Assembly (NCBI GenBank): GCA_052390415.1
Contig: JBQTGY010000093.1
Span: 1-18,410 of the forward strand
Direction: 5' to 3'
Length of the DNA: 18,410 nt
Source of the DNA: JANNWF01 sp052390415
Lineage (GTDB): Bacteria > Pseudomonadota > Gammaproteobacteria > Xanthomonadales > Xanthomonadaceae
The notes under the pieces are model-generated. The model was given only the letters and a program-made list of their open reading frames with translations. It did not search any database and was not told the DNA's origin. Position 1 is the stretch's first letter, and every line of letters starts with the position of its first letter. Positions 8,701-16,817 of the stretch are shown here, in pieces. Made by a program: the position numbers and the translations under genes.

Positions 8701-9750
8701 TTAGCCGCCGTCATGTTTCAACATCGATCCCAACCCACCCTGCAACGCATACACCTCGGCATAACCCAAGCGGGTCAGGATGAAAGCGGCGGCCGCGCTG
8801 CGTTCGCCGGTGTTGCAATAGATGATCAATTTGGCCGAGCGCGGAAAGCGTTGCGAGACGTCTTCGCGCAGCCGGAATAACGGGATGTTGACTGAGCCTT
8901 TGATTGCGCGCTGGGCGTGTTCGCTGGGCATGCGTACGTCAACGACACTGGCGCCGCCGCGAGCGAGCAGGGCCGCCTGGCCGGCGTTCAACCATTCCAC
9001 CACGGGTGGCTTCAGCACTTCTTCGAATGGCTTGCGACCCAGCCGCATCAAACGGCCGTCCTGCATCATTCGGACGGTCGCATTGCGTGGCGTGTTGGCG
9101 AGCAGCGCGTCTTCACCGAAACAATCGCCGCGAACCAAATAGGCAACGATGGAGTCGGCGCCATCCAATTGTTTGGAAACCGATGCCGCGCCTTCCTTGA
9201 TGACGTAAAAATAATCACCGGGGTCACCTTCGCGGATAACCAGATCGCCGGCCTTGACCGCGACTTCCTCGAACGCCTGGAACATGCGCTCGATATTGCC
9301 GGTCGGCAGCTTGTGAAACGCCCGGCTTTGCAGCAGTCGGAATACCCAGCGGTTGCCCTGCGGGCCTTCATCAAAGTGGCGGAAACTGTCGCCGCGGCTG
9401 AGTTGATCCCACGCGATCACCTTTTCCGCATATCGGCGATCCAGACGCAGCACGCGCGCGCTGCTGGAGGTCACCGTGGCGGTAAAGCGACGCGGCTGCG
9501 ATTCGCCGATCGGATAGCGTCCCTGCAACGAGGTAGCGCTGGTTTTTTTGTTGCGGCCGTCGGGATAAACACCCTCGAACTCGCCTTCAATCAAGTACAA
9601 GGTATCGCCGTCGATATCGCCAGAGCGGAACAACACCTCGCCCTGTGAGAACTCGATCGACGCGGATTCGCTGGCCAATTGTTCGCGCGTTTCTTCGCGC
9701 AGGCTGTCGAGCGGATACAAACGCGCCAGATCGCTGCTTTCAAAACTCAT
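8701..9750 (-). CDS. double cyclic nucleotide-binding domain protein fused to a rhodanese domain
   Basis: The 349-aa protein has three domains. The first cNMP-binding fold (about residues 15-105) looks degenerate: its phosphate-cassette region reads PIGESQPRRFTATV. The second (about 145-245) has a textbook cassette, FGEDALLANTPRNATV, with Glu213 and Arg222, which contact ribose and phosphate in CAP and PKA domains. The third is a rhodanese domain (about 255-345) with Cys312 in the loop CNTGERS, so sulfur transfer or persulfide chemistry is chemically possible. There is no DNA-binding HTH, so it is not a Crp-type regulator. It is probably a cytoplasmic sensor or effector linking a cyclic nucleotide to rhodanese activity. 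The ATG at 9750 has an excellent ribosome-binding site (GGGAGAG at 9757-9763). It sits 135 bp after rpoD and 86 bp before the TPR gene. Confidence 0.88.
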   Translation of the reverse strand: MSFESSDLARLYPLDSLREETREQLASESASIEFSQGEVLFRSGDIDGDTLYLIEGEFEGVYPDGRNKKTSATSLQGRYPIGESQPRRFTATVTSSSARVLRLDRRYAEKVIAWDQLSRGDSFRHFDEGPQGNRWVFRLLQSRAFHKLPTGNIERMFQAFEEVAVKAGDLVIREGDPGDYFYVIKEGAASVSKQLDGADSIVAYLVRGDCFGEDALLANTPRNATVRMMQDGRLMRLGRKPFEEVLKPPVVEWLNAGQAALLARGGASVVDVRMPSEHAQRAIKGSVNIPLFRLREDVSQRFPRSAKLIIYCNTGERSAAAAFILTRLGYAEVYALQGGLGSMLKHDGG

Positions 9751-9756
9751 GTATAG

Positions 9757-9763
9757 CTCTCCC
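9757..9763 (-). promoter_or_regulatory. strong ribosome-binding site of the cNMP-rhodanese gene
   Basis: GGGAGAG on the minus strand lies 6 bases before the ATG at 9750. It is the strongest Shine-Dalgarno sequence in the window and fixes this start. Confidence 0.7.
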
Positions 9764-9847
9764 GGTTCAGCCCGCAGTGTAGCGCTGACCGGTGCTGCGC
9801 AGCGACAAGTGGCCGTTGGCAGCGCGCGGAGATTTCGTCGACCGCTG

Positions 9848-9877
9848 GCGCTGATCAGCCTTGAGGCCGATCAGCGC
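9848..9877 (-). terminator. hairpin after rpoD, possible transcription terminator
   Basis: GCGCTGATC (9848-9856) and GATCAGCGC (9869-9877) form a perfect 9-bp stem with a 12-base loop that can itself pair GCC with GGC around TTGA. It begins 8 bp past the rpoD stop. No T-tract follows on the minus strand, so it is not a classic intrinsic terminator. It may act with Rho or protect the 3' end of the rpoD transcript. Confidence 0.5.
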
Positions 9878-9885
9878 ACATGCAA

Positions 9886-11742
9886 CTACTCGATGTCGAG
9901 GAAGCTGCGCAGCTGCTCGGAACGCGTCGGATGCCGCAGCTTGCGCAGCGCCTTGGCCTCTATTTGGCGGATACGCTCGCGGGTGACGTCGAACTGTTTG
10001 CCGACCTCTTCCAGCGTGTGATCCGTATTCATATCAATGCCAAAGCGCATGCGCAGCACCTTCGCCTCGCGCGGGGTGAGCCCGGCCAATACGTCGCGCA
10101 CGGTTTCCATCAAACCGGTGACGGTGGCGGTTTCATCCGGCGACTCGATGCTGGTGTCTTCGATGAAATCGCCCAGATGCGAGTCTTCGTCATCACCGAT
10201 CGGTGTCTCCATCGAGATGGGCTCCTTGGCAATTTTTAACACCTTGCGGACTTTGTCCTCAGGCATTTCCATCTCTTTCGCCAGCTCTTCGGGCGTGGGC
10301 TCACGGCCGAACTGCTGCAGCATCTGCCGCGAGATGCGGTTCAACTTGTTGATCGTTTCGATCATATGCACCGGAATACGGATGGTGCGCGCCTGATCGG
10401 CAATCGAGCGGGTGATGGCTTGGCGAATCCACCACGTGGCATAGGTGGAGAACTTGTAGCCACGACGGTATTCGAACTTGTCGACCGCCTTCATCAAGCC
10501 GATGTTGCCTTCCTGGATCAAGTCGAGGAACTGCAAACCACGGTTGGTGTACTTCTTGGCAATGGAGATCACCAGGCGCAGGTTGGCCACGACCATTTCC
10601 TTCTTGGCCTTGCGCGCCTTGGCTTCGCCAATCGCCATCGAGCGGTTGATTTCCTTGATGTCGAGCAAGGACAAGTGCAGTGCCTTTTCGATCGCGATCA
10701 AACGCTCTTGCTCGGCGACGATGGCATCACGGTATTCGCGCAAGCCCGACGACCACTTCTGCTTGCGACGCAACATCTCGTCGACCCAGTCGATGCTGGT
10801 CTCAGCGCCCGGGAAGGTGCGCAGGAAATCCTTGCGCGGCATTTTGGCGTGCTTGATGCAGTGATCCATGATCACGCGCTCGTGGCTACGCACCGAGTTG
10901 ACCACTTCACGCAGTTTGACCACGAAGCTGACGACCAGCCCAGGGGGAAGTTTCAGACGCAGAAACTCCTCCGCCATTTCTTCACGCAGCTTGATCGTCT
11001 TTTTGTCGGCCGAGCCGTACTTGGCATGGGTCTTCTGGAAGCGCGCATACATGCCCTTCAGCAGGTCCATGCGGCGGGCGGCCTCCACGGGATCGGGGCC
11101 GGTATCCGCGGGCGATTCGTCGCCGTCTTCGTCTTCGACTTCTTCGTCTTCGATCTCGACTTCTTCGGCTTCCGAAGCAATCAAGGCAGCGGCGGCGGCT
11201 TCAGCGGCAGCGGCGGCTTCAAGATCGGCATAACCGGCGACCACTTCGGTCAGCCGCTTCTTGCCTTCCAGATGCAAGTCGTATTCTTCGGTCAGCAACT
11301 GGATCGACCACGGAAAGCTGGCCAGCGCCGACTGCACTTGATACAGGCCTTCCTCGATGCGTTTGGCAATCGCGATTTCGCCTTCACGCGTCAGCAGCTC
11401 GACCGTACCCATTTCGCGCATATACATGCGCACCGGATCGGTGGTGCGACCGGCTTCCGAGTCCAGCGCAGACAGCGCGGCGACGGCTTCTTCGGCGGCG
11501 GTTTCGTCATCCGACGAACGCGCCGAATCGGACATCAACAGAGTCTCGGCATCCGGCGCAACCTCGTGCACCTGGATACCCATGTCGTTGATCATGCCGA
11601 TGATGTCTTCGATCTGTTCAGGATCGACGATATCGCCAGGCAGATGGTCGTTAACTTCGGCGTAGGTCAGGTAACCCTGCTCACGGCCCTTGGTGATGAG
11701 CTGCTTGATTTCCGACTGCGGCTCGGAGGTTTCGGTCGCCAT
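9886..11742 (-). CDS. rpoD: RNA polymerase primary sigma factor RpoD (sigma-70)
   Basis: The 618-aa protein is the housekeeping sigma factor that directs RNA polymerase to -10/-35 promoters. Region 1.1 covers about residues 1-80. Region 1.2 begins at TDPVRMYMREMG (101-112). A non-conserved region (about 135-370) contains an Ala-rich run (175-190) and an acidic run (191-209). Region 2 (about 383-450) contains the DLIQEGNIGLMKAVDKFEYRRGYKFSTYATWWIRQA core that melts the -10. Region 3 is about 455-535. Region 4 (about 550-612) has the -35-reading helix VTRERIRQIEAKALRKLRHP. Length is close to the 613 aa of E. coli RpoD. The ATG at 11742 has GGGA about 10 bases upstream. dtd lies 117 bp upstream on the same strand, and no dnaG or rpsU is beside it, unlike the enterobacterial operon. 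Confidence 0.98.
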   Translation of the reverse strand: MATETSEPQSEIKQLITKGREQGYLTYAEVNDHLPGDIVDPEQIEDIIGMINDMGIQVHEVAPDAETLLMSDSARSSDDETAAEEAVAALSALDSEAGRTTDPVRMYMREMGTVELLTREGEIAIAKRIEEGLYQVQSALASFPWSIQLLTEEYDLHLEGKKRLTEVVAGYADLEAAAAAEAAAAALIASEAEEVEIEDEEVEDEDGDESPADTGPDPVEAARRMDLLKGMYARFQKTHAKYGSADKKTIKLREEMAEEFLRLKLPPGLVVSFVVKLREVVNSVRSHERVIMDHCIKHAKMPRKDFLRTFPGAETSIDWVDEMLRRKQKWSSGLREYRDAIVAEQERLIAIEKALHLSLLDIKEINRSMAIGEAKARKAKKEMVVANLRLVISIAKKYTNRGLQFLDLIQEGNIGLMKAVDKFEYRRGYKFSTYATWWIRQAITRSIADQARTIRIPVHMIETINKLNRISRQMLQQFGREPTPEELAKEMEMPEDKVRKVLKIAKEPISMETPIGDDEDSHLGDFIEDTSIESPDETATVTGLMETVRDVLAGLTPREAKVLRMRFGIDMNTDHTLEEVGKQFDVTRERIRQIEAKALRKLRHPTRSEQLRSFLDIE

Positions 11743-11774
11743 GCGGGGTCCCGGACTTGAGAAATGAACTGCCC

Positions 11775-11819
11775 AGTATAGTGGAAGCTCCGCTATAGCT
11801 GACAGGTGGTTGTTTGCAA
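11775..11819 (-). promoter_or_regulatory. candidate promoter(s) of rpoD
   Basis: In the dtd-rpoD gap the minus strand carries TATACT (11780-11775, 5 of 6 matches to a -10 box) about 33 bp before the rpoD start. A second candidate further up is TTGCAA (11819-11814), a 16-bp spacer, then TATAGC (11797-11792). The first lacks a good -35 box. Either could drive rpoD on its own transcript; both are readings by eye. Confidence 0.35.
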
Positions 11820-11859
11820 AGCGTTTGTTCGGAGTTTCTGATGCGGAGCAGTGCCTGAC

Positions 11860-12297
11860 TCAGGTTTCCAGGCGCAAGGTGACCGGACCGTCATTCACCA
11901 ACGACACCTCCATATGGGCACCGAAGCGGCCGGTTTCCACCCTTGCATGCTGACGTCGACATTCGGCCACCAAATGATCGAAAAGCGTTCGGGCATGCTC
12001 GGGTGCCGCCGCCGGGGTAAAACTGGGCCGCATGCCCTTGCGTGTATCGGCGGCCAAGGTGAATTGACTGACCAGCAGCAGGCCGCCTTTTGTGTCACTC
12101 AGCGAGCAATTCATGCGTCCCGCCGCGTCGGCAAACACCCGGTATCCCAACAAGCGTTCTGCCATCCGGGTGACATCGGCTTGTGAATCGGAAGGAAGGA
12201 CTGCGACCAACGCCAACAGCCCGGACCCGATCTCGCCGACGCACTCGCCTTCCACCGTGACTGAGGCGCGGGTTACCCGCTGAATTAGCGCAATCAC
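11860..12297 (-). CDS. dtd: D-aminoacyl-tRNA deacylase Dtd
   Basis: From the GTG at 12297 the product is 145 aa, the usual Dtd length. Dtd is a cytoplasmic proofreader that hydrolyses D-amino acids (and glycine) from mischarged tRNAs. The family landmarks are all present: the N-terminal MIALIQRVTRASV strand with the conserved QRV, the SQFTLAADTRKGMRPSF active-site motif near residues 77-93, and the C-terminal NDGPVTLRLET motif that supplies the cross-subunit Gly-Pro chirality filter. The frame also opens at a TTG (12306), but the GTG gives the family-typical N-terminus and has GGA about 10 bases upstream. It is transcribed divergently from the acyltransferase gene and toward rpoD. Confidence 0.95.
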   Translation of the reverse strand: MIALIQRVTRASVTVEGECVGEIGSGLLALVAVLPSDSQADVTRMAERLLGYRVFADAAGRMNCSLSDTKGGLLLVSQFTLAADTRKGMRPSFTPAAAPEHARTLFDHLVAECRRQHARVETGRFGAHMEVSLVNDGPVTLRLET

Positions 12298-12403
12298 TGT
12301 TCGCAATCCATCGCTGTGAAAAACCCCGCCGATGCTGCGCTGGCGCCAACCGCAACGTCAATTGGGGCCTCGACGGCAGCAGCACGTCGTAGACTGCGGC
12401 GGC

Positions 12404-13345
12404 ATGAATTCCCCGCGCATGAGCTTTCCTGTTGCTTGCATCTTCGTTGCACTGTCCCTGCTGGGGCGTTTGCCGCTGCGCTGGTTGCAGACAATGGCCT
12501 GCGTTGTAGCGCTTGCGGTGCGGCGTCTGAATACGCGGGAGGCGCGGGTCGCTGCGGCCAATCTGCGGCTGGGCATGCCGCAACTCGGTGCGGAGGAACG
12601 CGAGCAACTGCGCCGTGCATGCCTGTGGCATACCGCAAGCACCGCACTCGAAACCGCCGCTGTGTGGACTCGACCCGCTGCGCACAGTCTGGGTCTGATT
12701 CGGGATGTCGATGGTGGCGACTTGCTCGATGCGGCCGAAGCCAGTGGGCGTGGCGTCATCGTGGCGGCCCCGCACATCGGCAACTGGGAGTTGTTCAGTG
12801 TCTATCTGGCCAGCCGACGCCCATTGGCGGTGGTCTACCGGCCGCCCGAGCGTCCGGCGCTGGAACCACTATTGCTGAAGGCGCGCACGCATCCGGGTGT
12901 CGAGCCGTTGCGCGCCGAACCCGCGGTCGTCCGCCGCATGCTGGCTTTGCTGCGCAGCGGCGGCTCGCTCGGCATTCTTCCCGATCAACGTCCCAAGGCT
13001 GGCGAAGGCTTGTACGCGCCGCTGTTCGGCGTGCCGGCGCTGACGATGACGCTGCTACCGCGACTGGCGCAAAAAACTGGGGCGGTGGTGGTGTTCGGAT
13101 TCGCGGAGCGGCTGCCCGACGCACAAGGGTTTCGCATTCGCTTGCTTCCGGCACCGGCTGAGTTGCTGGACGCAGATCCGTCGCGCGCGACCAGTGCGCT
13201 CAATGCCGGCATCGAAGCTTGCGTGGCCCTGGCGCCTGCCCAATATCAATGGACCTATAAACGCTATCCATCACGGGATGCAGCGGGAAAAGCCCGTTAT
13301 GGCGGTCACGTCGAACAAAATGGACCGTCGGTTCCGCATGACTAG
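12404..13345 (+). CDS. LpxL/HtrB-family lysophospholipid acyltransferase
   Basis: The 313-aa protein has an N-terminal hydrophobic anchor (about residues 8-30) and the LPLAT-superfamily catalytic motif H-X4-E (His124 in APHIGNWELF, Glu129). It also has the downstream blocks VYRPPERPALEPLL and GILPDQRPKAGEGLYAPLFG, typical of LpxL/LpxM lipid A late acyltransferases. It is expected to move an acyl chain from acyl-ACP to a lipid A precursor, or another lysolipid, at the inner face of the inner membrane. The exact acceptor is uncertain, and paralogues exist in this group, so no symbol is given. Starts are possible at 12404 (used) or at the ATG 12419; neither has a strong ribosome-binding site. 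The frame upstream to 12332 is Arg/Gln-rich and unlikely to be translated. It overlaps the next gene, so translation is probably coupled. Confidence 0.9.
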   Translation: MNSPRMSFPVACIFVALSLLGRLPLRWLQTMACVVALAVRRLNTREARVAAANLRLGMPQLGAEEREQLRRACLWHTASTALETAAVWTRPAAHSLGLIRDVDGGDLLDAAEASGRGVIVAAPHIGNWELFSVYLASRRPLAVVYRPPERPALEPLLLKARTHPGVEPLRAEPAVVRRMLALLRSGGSLGILPDQRPKAGEGLYAPLFGVPALTMTLLPRLAQKTGAVVVFGFAERLPDAQGFRIRLLPAPAELLDADPSRATSALNAGIEACVALAPAQYQWTYKRYPSRDAAGKARYGGHVEQNGPSVPHD

Positions 13346-13883
13346 CCCAATCATCGACCCTGCGTCCCTCGACCTCGTCGACGTGCTCGCCCCCACCAGC
13401 GCCCCGACGACGCCACCTTACGAATCCTTGCATCCCAACGCCGTCTGGGCGTTTCGCATTACCCAATCGTTCATCGCCGTGATTGCATGGCTGCCGGTGA
13501 TGTTGGTCGCTCGGCCACTGCTGGCGCGACCCCTCGGTTCTGGCCTTGCGTGGCTGATCACGCTGGGCGTCTTGGTGCTGCTGGTAATCAGCGGCTGGCA
13601 GCTTGCCCAGCGGCGCGCGCGGGCAGTGCAGTTTCGCCTGGATGACGCGGGCTTGAGCATCAATCGCGGTGTCTATTGGCAATCGGAAACGCATATCCCA
13701 CGTTCGCGGGTACAACACACGGACATTCAGCGTGGTCCGCTGGACCGCCGTTTGGGTCTGGCGGACTTGCTCATCCACACCGCGGGCACCCAGATGGCGA
13801 CCGTGCGCCTGCCGGGACTGGCGGACGAGCGCGCCCACGTGTTGCGTGATGCGCTGCTGGAAGGCCATGACCAGCGCTTCTGA
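13338..13883 (+). CDS. bacterial PH-domain membrane protein (YdbS-like)
   Basis: The 181-aa product has two membrane segments (about residues 30-55 and 63-85). One bacterial PH domain (bPH2) follows at about 95-175, recognisable by FRLDDAGLSINRGVYWQSETHIPRSRVQHTDIQRGPLDRRLGLADL. This sequence type is YdbS, which works with YdbT-like proteins; the family function is not well defined. The start is uncertain. The ATG at 13338 overlaps the end of the acyltransferase gene by 8 bp and is the simplest coupled start. ATGs at 13320 and 13299 are in frame, the latter with GGGA about 12 bases upstream. The stop overlaps the start of the next PH gene by 17 bp. The three genes form one operon. Confidence 0.85.
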   Translation: MTSPIIDPASLDLVDVLAPTSAPTTPPYESLHPNAVWAFRITQSFIAVIAWLPVMLVARPLLARPLGSGLAWLITLGVLVLLVISGWQLAQRRARAVQFRLDDAGLSINRGVYWQSETHIPRSRVQHTDIQRGPLDRRLGLADLLIHTAGTQMATVRLPGLADERAHVLRDALLEGHDQRF

Positions 13884-15627
13884 TCACACCGCCGAATCGA
13901 CGGTCGGCTTGCGTCGCCTGCATCCGTTTTCCTGGGTGTTCGTACTGATCGCGCAACTTCGCCAGTTCGCGCTGCCACTGTTGGCTTTGCTGGTATTTGG
14001 TCGCGGTGGTGACTGGCAGGAGATCGCGGCGGCAGTCAGCGCAGTCGGGCTGAGTCTGCTGGCGGTGTGGCACTACTTCACCTTTACTTATCGGGTCGAT
14101 ACCGATGCACTGGTAATACGCAGTGGCCTGTTGCAGCGTGGCGTTCGCCACCTGCCCTTCCGGCGCATCCACAACGTCGAATTGCGCCGCTCCTTGTTGC
14201 ATCGGTTGGTCGGGGTGGCCGAGGTCAGAATTGAATCCGCCACCGGTGATGGCGATGCGGAAGCGCAAATGCAGGTGCTGGCGATGGCCGATGCGGAAGC
14301 CTTGGTCGCATGCATTCGCGATGCACGTAGCGGCGCCGACGCCAAGGTAATAGGCACCGCGAAAGGTGCGGCGAGCAACCGTCTGTTCGCGGTTTCCGCA
14401 CGTGACCTGCTGCTGTTGGGATTTTCCAGCAATCGTGGCTGGGTAGTGGTCGGTGCGGGGCTTGGCGTTGTCGCCCAACTCAATCCCAGTGGCTGGTTCA
14501 ACCCGGTGCCACTGGTGCTTGACTGGGTGGAAGATGGGGTTTCTTCACTCACGCCCGCGATCGGCGATCTGGCCGGGCTGATCGTGCTGGTGGTGGTCGC
14601 GTCCTTGTTGGTGCGCGTGCTTGGAACGGCGATGGTGTTCTTGCGGCATTTCGGATTTGTGCTCAGTGAAAGCGGGTCCAGAATCAGCGTCGAGGGCGGC
14701 TTGCTGACCCGCACTACCAGCCATACCGCGTTGCCAAAGGTGCAACGTTGGCTGGTCCGCGAGCCGTGGCTGCTCCGGCGCTTTGACCGCCGCGCACTGC
14801 ACGTCGAAACCGCCGCCAAACATGCCGATGGTGTCGACAAGGGTATCGATGCGCTTTTGCCCGTCGCGCCAGCAGGCAGTATCGACGCGCTGTTGCGGCG
14901 CTTCCTGCCCGGTATCCGCTGGGAACAACCCACCTGGCATGCCATTCACCCCAGCGCGTGGCGGCGCACGGTCAAATTTCCCTTGTTTCTACTGGCTGTC
15001 GCCAGTGCAGCGATCAGTGTGCATATTGGGCCGGAAGCGATGCTGTTGTTGCTGATCGCTCCGGCACTGGTGATTGCAAGCCAACGCGATGCAGCGTTTT
15101 CTGCCTACAGCGTGGACGCCGAGCGGGTGTTGTGGCGACACGGCTGGTTGCAGCGGCGCTGGGTCATCGTCGAGCGCGAACGCATTCAGTGCGTCAGGCT
15201 GCGGCAGTCGTGGTTTGATCGCCGCACCGGCATGGCGCATGTAGACATCGATAGTGCCGGCGCACGCAATGGCAGCAGCACGACGCTGGGCTTTTTGGAC
15301 GTGCTAGAGGCACGCCACATAACCGAGCGGGTACGGCAGTGGATCGCGTTGCCGCCGCTACTCGCGCCAGAAGGTGGGTGTGAGCAGGACCAGGATCGAG
15401 AAGACCTCGAGACGACCAAGCAACATGCCGAGGGTACCCAACCAAACGGCGGCATCACCGACGGTACTGAAGGTATACGCGACCTCGCCCAAGCCGGGGC
15501 CCGCATTGGCGAGCGTGGCGACCATGGCGCCGAAGGCCGATTGCATGTCGAGCCCGGCGCTGATGAAGCCCAGCCACAACAAGACGCCGCACACCAGCCA
15601 CAAGGTGATGAACCCGCTGACCGATAG
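13867..15627 (+). CDS. multi-PH-domain membrane protein (YdbT-like) with an antisense C-terminal tail
   Basis: From the ATG at 13867 the product is 586 aa; YdbT-type proteins are usually near 490-500. Three bPH2 units are separated by membrane helices. PH1 (about residues 75-155) carries RSGLLQRGVRHLPFRRIHNVELRRS. PH2 (about 265-345) carries VEGGLLTRTTSHTALPKVQRW. PH3 (about 405-495) carries WRHGWLQRRWVIVERERIQCVRLRQS. Helices lie at about 16-70, 185-260 and 372-402. The family end should be near WIALPP (about 15356), but no stop occurs there. The frame continues for about 88 polar residues to 15627, antisense to the last 270 bp of trkH. The tail is rich in Glu, Asp, Gln and Gly and resembles no domain, so it may be an overrun. 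Its start overlaps the previous gene by 17 bp. Confidence 0.8.
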   Translation: MTSASDHTAESTVGLRRLHPFSWVFVLIAQLRQFALPLLALLVFGRGGDWQEIAAAVSAVGLSLLAVWHYFTFTYRVDTDALVIRSGLLQRGVRHLPFRRIHNVELRRSLLHRLVGVAEVRIESATGDGDAEAQMQVLAMADAEALVACIRDARSGADAKVIGTAKGAASNRLFAVSARDLLLLGFSSNRGWVVVGAGLGVVAQLNPSGWFNPVPLVLDWVEDGVSSLTPAIGDLAGLIVLVVVASLLVRVLGTAMVFLRHFGFVLSESGSRISVEGGLLTRTTSHTALPKVQRWLVREPWLLRRFDRRALHVETAAKHADGVDKGIDALLPVAPAGSIDALLRRFLPGIRWEQPTWHAIHPSAWRRTVKFPLFLLAVASAAISVHIGPEAMLLLLIAPALVIASQRDAAFSAYSVDAERVLWRHGWLQRRWVIVERERIQCVRLRQSWFDRRTGMAHVDIDSAGARNGSSTTLGFLDVLEARHITERVRQWIALPPLLAPEGGCEQDQDREDLETTKQHAEGTQPNGGITDGTEGIRDLAQAGARIGERGDHGAEGRLHVEPGADEAQPQQDAAHQPQGDEPADR

Positions 15628-16806
15628 CACCACGCTCTCGGACACCCGCTTGCCACCCATCTTGACCAGAAACTGACCCTTGGGGTGTACCAGTTGACGC
15701 ACTTCGCGCAAACCATGGCGCAGCACCATGATCACTCGTGCGACCTTGAGGCCGCCGACCGTCGATCCTGAGCAGCCACCAATGACGGCGACGATCATCA
15801 GCAGCATCGGTGCGATGCCGGTCCAGCCGTCGAAGCCACTGACCGCAAAGCCGGTGGTGGTCATGATCGACACCACCATCAACGCGGCAAATCGCAGCGA
15901 CTGCGAAATCGATGGATAGTCCTGACCCCACCACAGGATGAGCGCTACCAAGAGGCTGACGCCACCCAGTATTCCCAGAAAACCGCGCAGTTCGGAATCC
16001 TGGAAATAGTGATTCACGCTGGCGTTGCGCCAGGCAACAAAGTGCAGCGAAAAATTGATCCCCCCCAGGATCATGAATACGATCGCCACCAGGTCGACCA
16101 ACTGGCTGTCCCAGTGTCCGAGGGCGGCGTCGTGGGTCGAGAAGCCGCCGGTCGACACCGTGCTCAAGGCATGACAAATAGCGTCGAATATCGACATGCC
16201 GGCCACCCAGAATGCCAGCGCGCACATGGCTGTCAGCCCCGAATACACCAACCACAGCGCTTTCGCGGTTTCGCCGATCCGCGGCGTCAATTTGCTGTCG
16301 CGGGATGGCCCCGTGGTTTCTGCGCGAAACAGTTGAGTGCCACCGATCTTGAGCATCGGCAGAATCGCCACAGCGAGAATCACGATGCCCATACCGCCAA
16401 AAAACTGCAGCACTTGTCGATACAGAAGCATCGATTTCGGCAAGCCGTCGAGGCCTGAAATGACGGTGGCGCCGGTGGTCGTGAGTCCCGAAGTCGCCTC
16501 AAACACGGCGTCGGCAAAACTCAAATATGGCGGGCCTGCCATCAACGGCAACGACGACACCAGACTGGCCGCGACCCAGGTCAAGGTAACGATCAGAAAC
16601 CCATCGCGCAGCCGCATTTGATAACTGCTGTGTCGACACGGCCACCACAGCGCCAATCCGACCAGCCCGGTAAAACACGCACTGCCCGCGAACACCGCGA
16701 TCGTGGGCTCGTTCAAAGCCAGCGCCACCAGCAGCGAAGGCAACTTGGTCAGCGACATCAGACCGATGATGACGCCAAGCACTTTGATAATCGCGCGCCA
16801 ACGCAT
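15358..16806 (-). CDS. trkH: Trk potassium uptake system membrane subunit TrkH
   Basis: The 482-aa integral membrane protein has the length and profile of TrkH/TrkG: about ten hydrophobic helices and four pore loops. The filter glycines are readable in SGLTTTGATVI, STVSTGGFSTH, SIMTTTGFAVSG and ANAGPGLGEV. It conducts K+ across the inner membrane and is gated by TrkA bound to its cytoplasmic face. The protein runs through the family-typical end GRLEVFSILVLLTPTFWRE to a TAG at 15358, so it is intact. The ATG at 16806 follows the trkA stop by 11 bp, and its ribosome-binding site (GAGG) overlaps that stop, consistent with an operon. Its last 270 bp lie antisense to the tail of the YdbT-like gene. 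Confidence 0.97.
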   Translation of the reverse strand: MRWRAIIKVLGVIIGLMSLTKLPSLLVALALNEPTIAVFAGSACFTGLVGLALWWPCRHSSYQMRLRDGFLIVTLTWVAASLVSSLPLMAGPPYLSFADAVFEATSGLTTTGATVISGLDGLPKSMLLYRQVLQFFGGMGIVILAVAILPMLKIGGTQLFRAETTGPSRDSKLTPRIGETAKALWLVYSGLTAMCALAFWVAGMSIFDAICHALSTVSTGGFSTHDAALGHWDSQLVDLVAIVFMILGGINFSLHFVAWRNASVNHYFQDSELRGFLGILGGVSLLVALILWWGQDYPSISQSLRFAALMVVSIMTTTGFAVSGFDGWTGIAPMLLMIVAVIGGCSGSTVGGLKVARVIMVLRHGLREVRQLVHPKGQFLVKMGGKRVSESVVLSVSGFITLWLVCGVLLWLGFISAGLDMQSAFGAMVATLANAGPGLGEVAYTFSTVGDAAVWLGTLGMLLGRLEVFSILVLLTPTFWRE

Positions 16807-16817
16807 GCGGGCCGGCC

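Noticed and set aside
10366..11760. Very long open frame antisense to rpoD
   Set aside because: High-GC shadow of a certain gene: rich in Phe, His and Gln in low-complexity order, with no domain and no ribosome-binding site.
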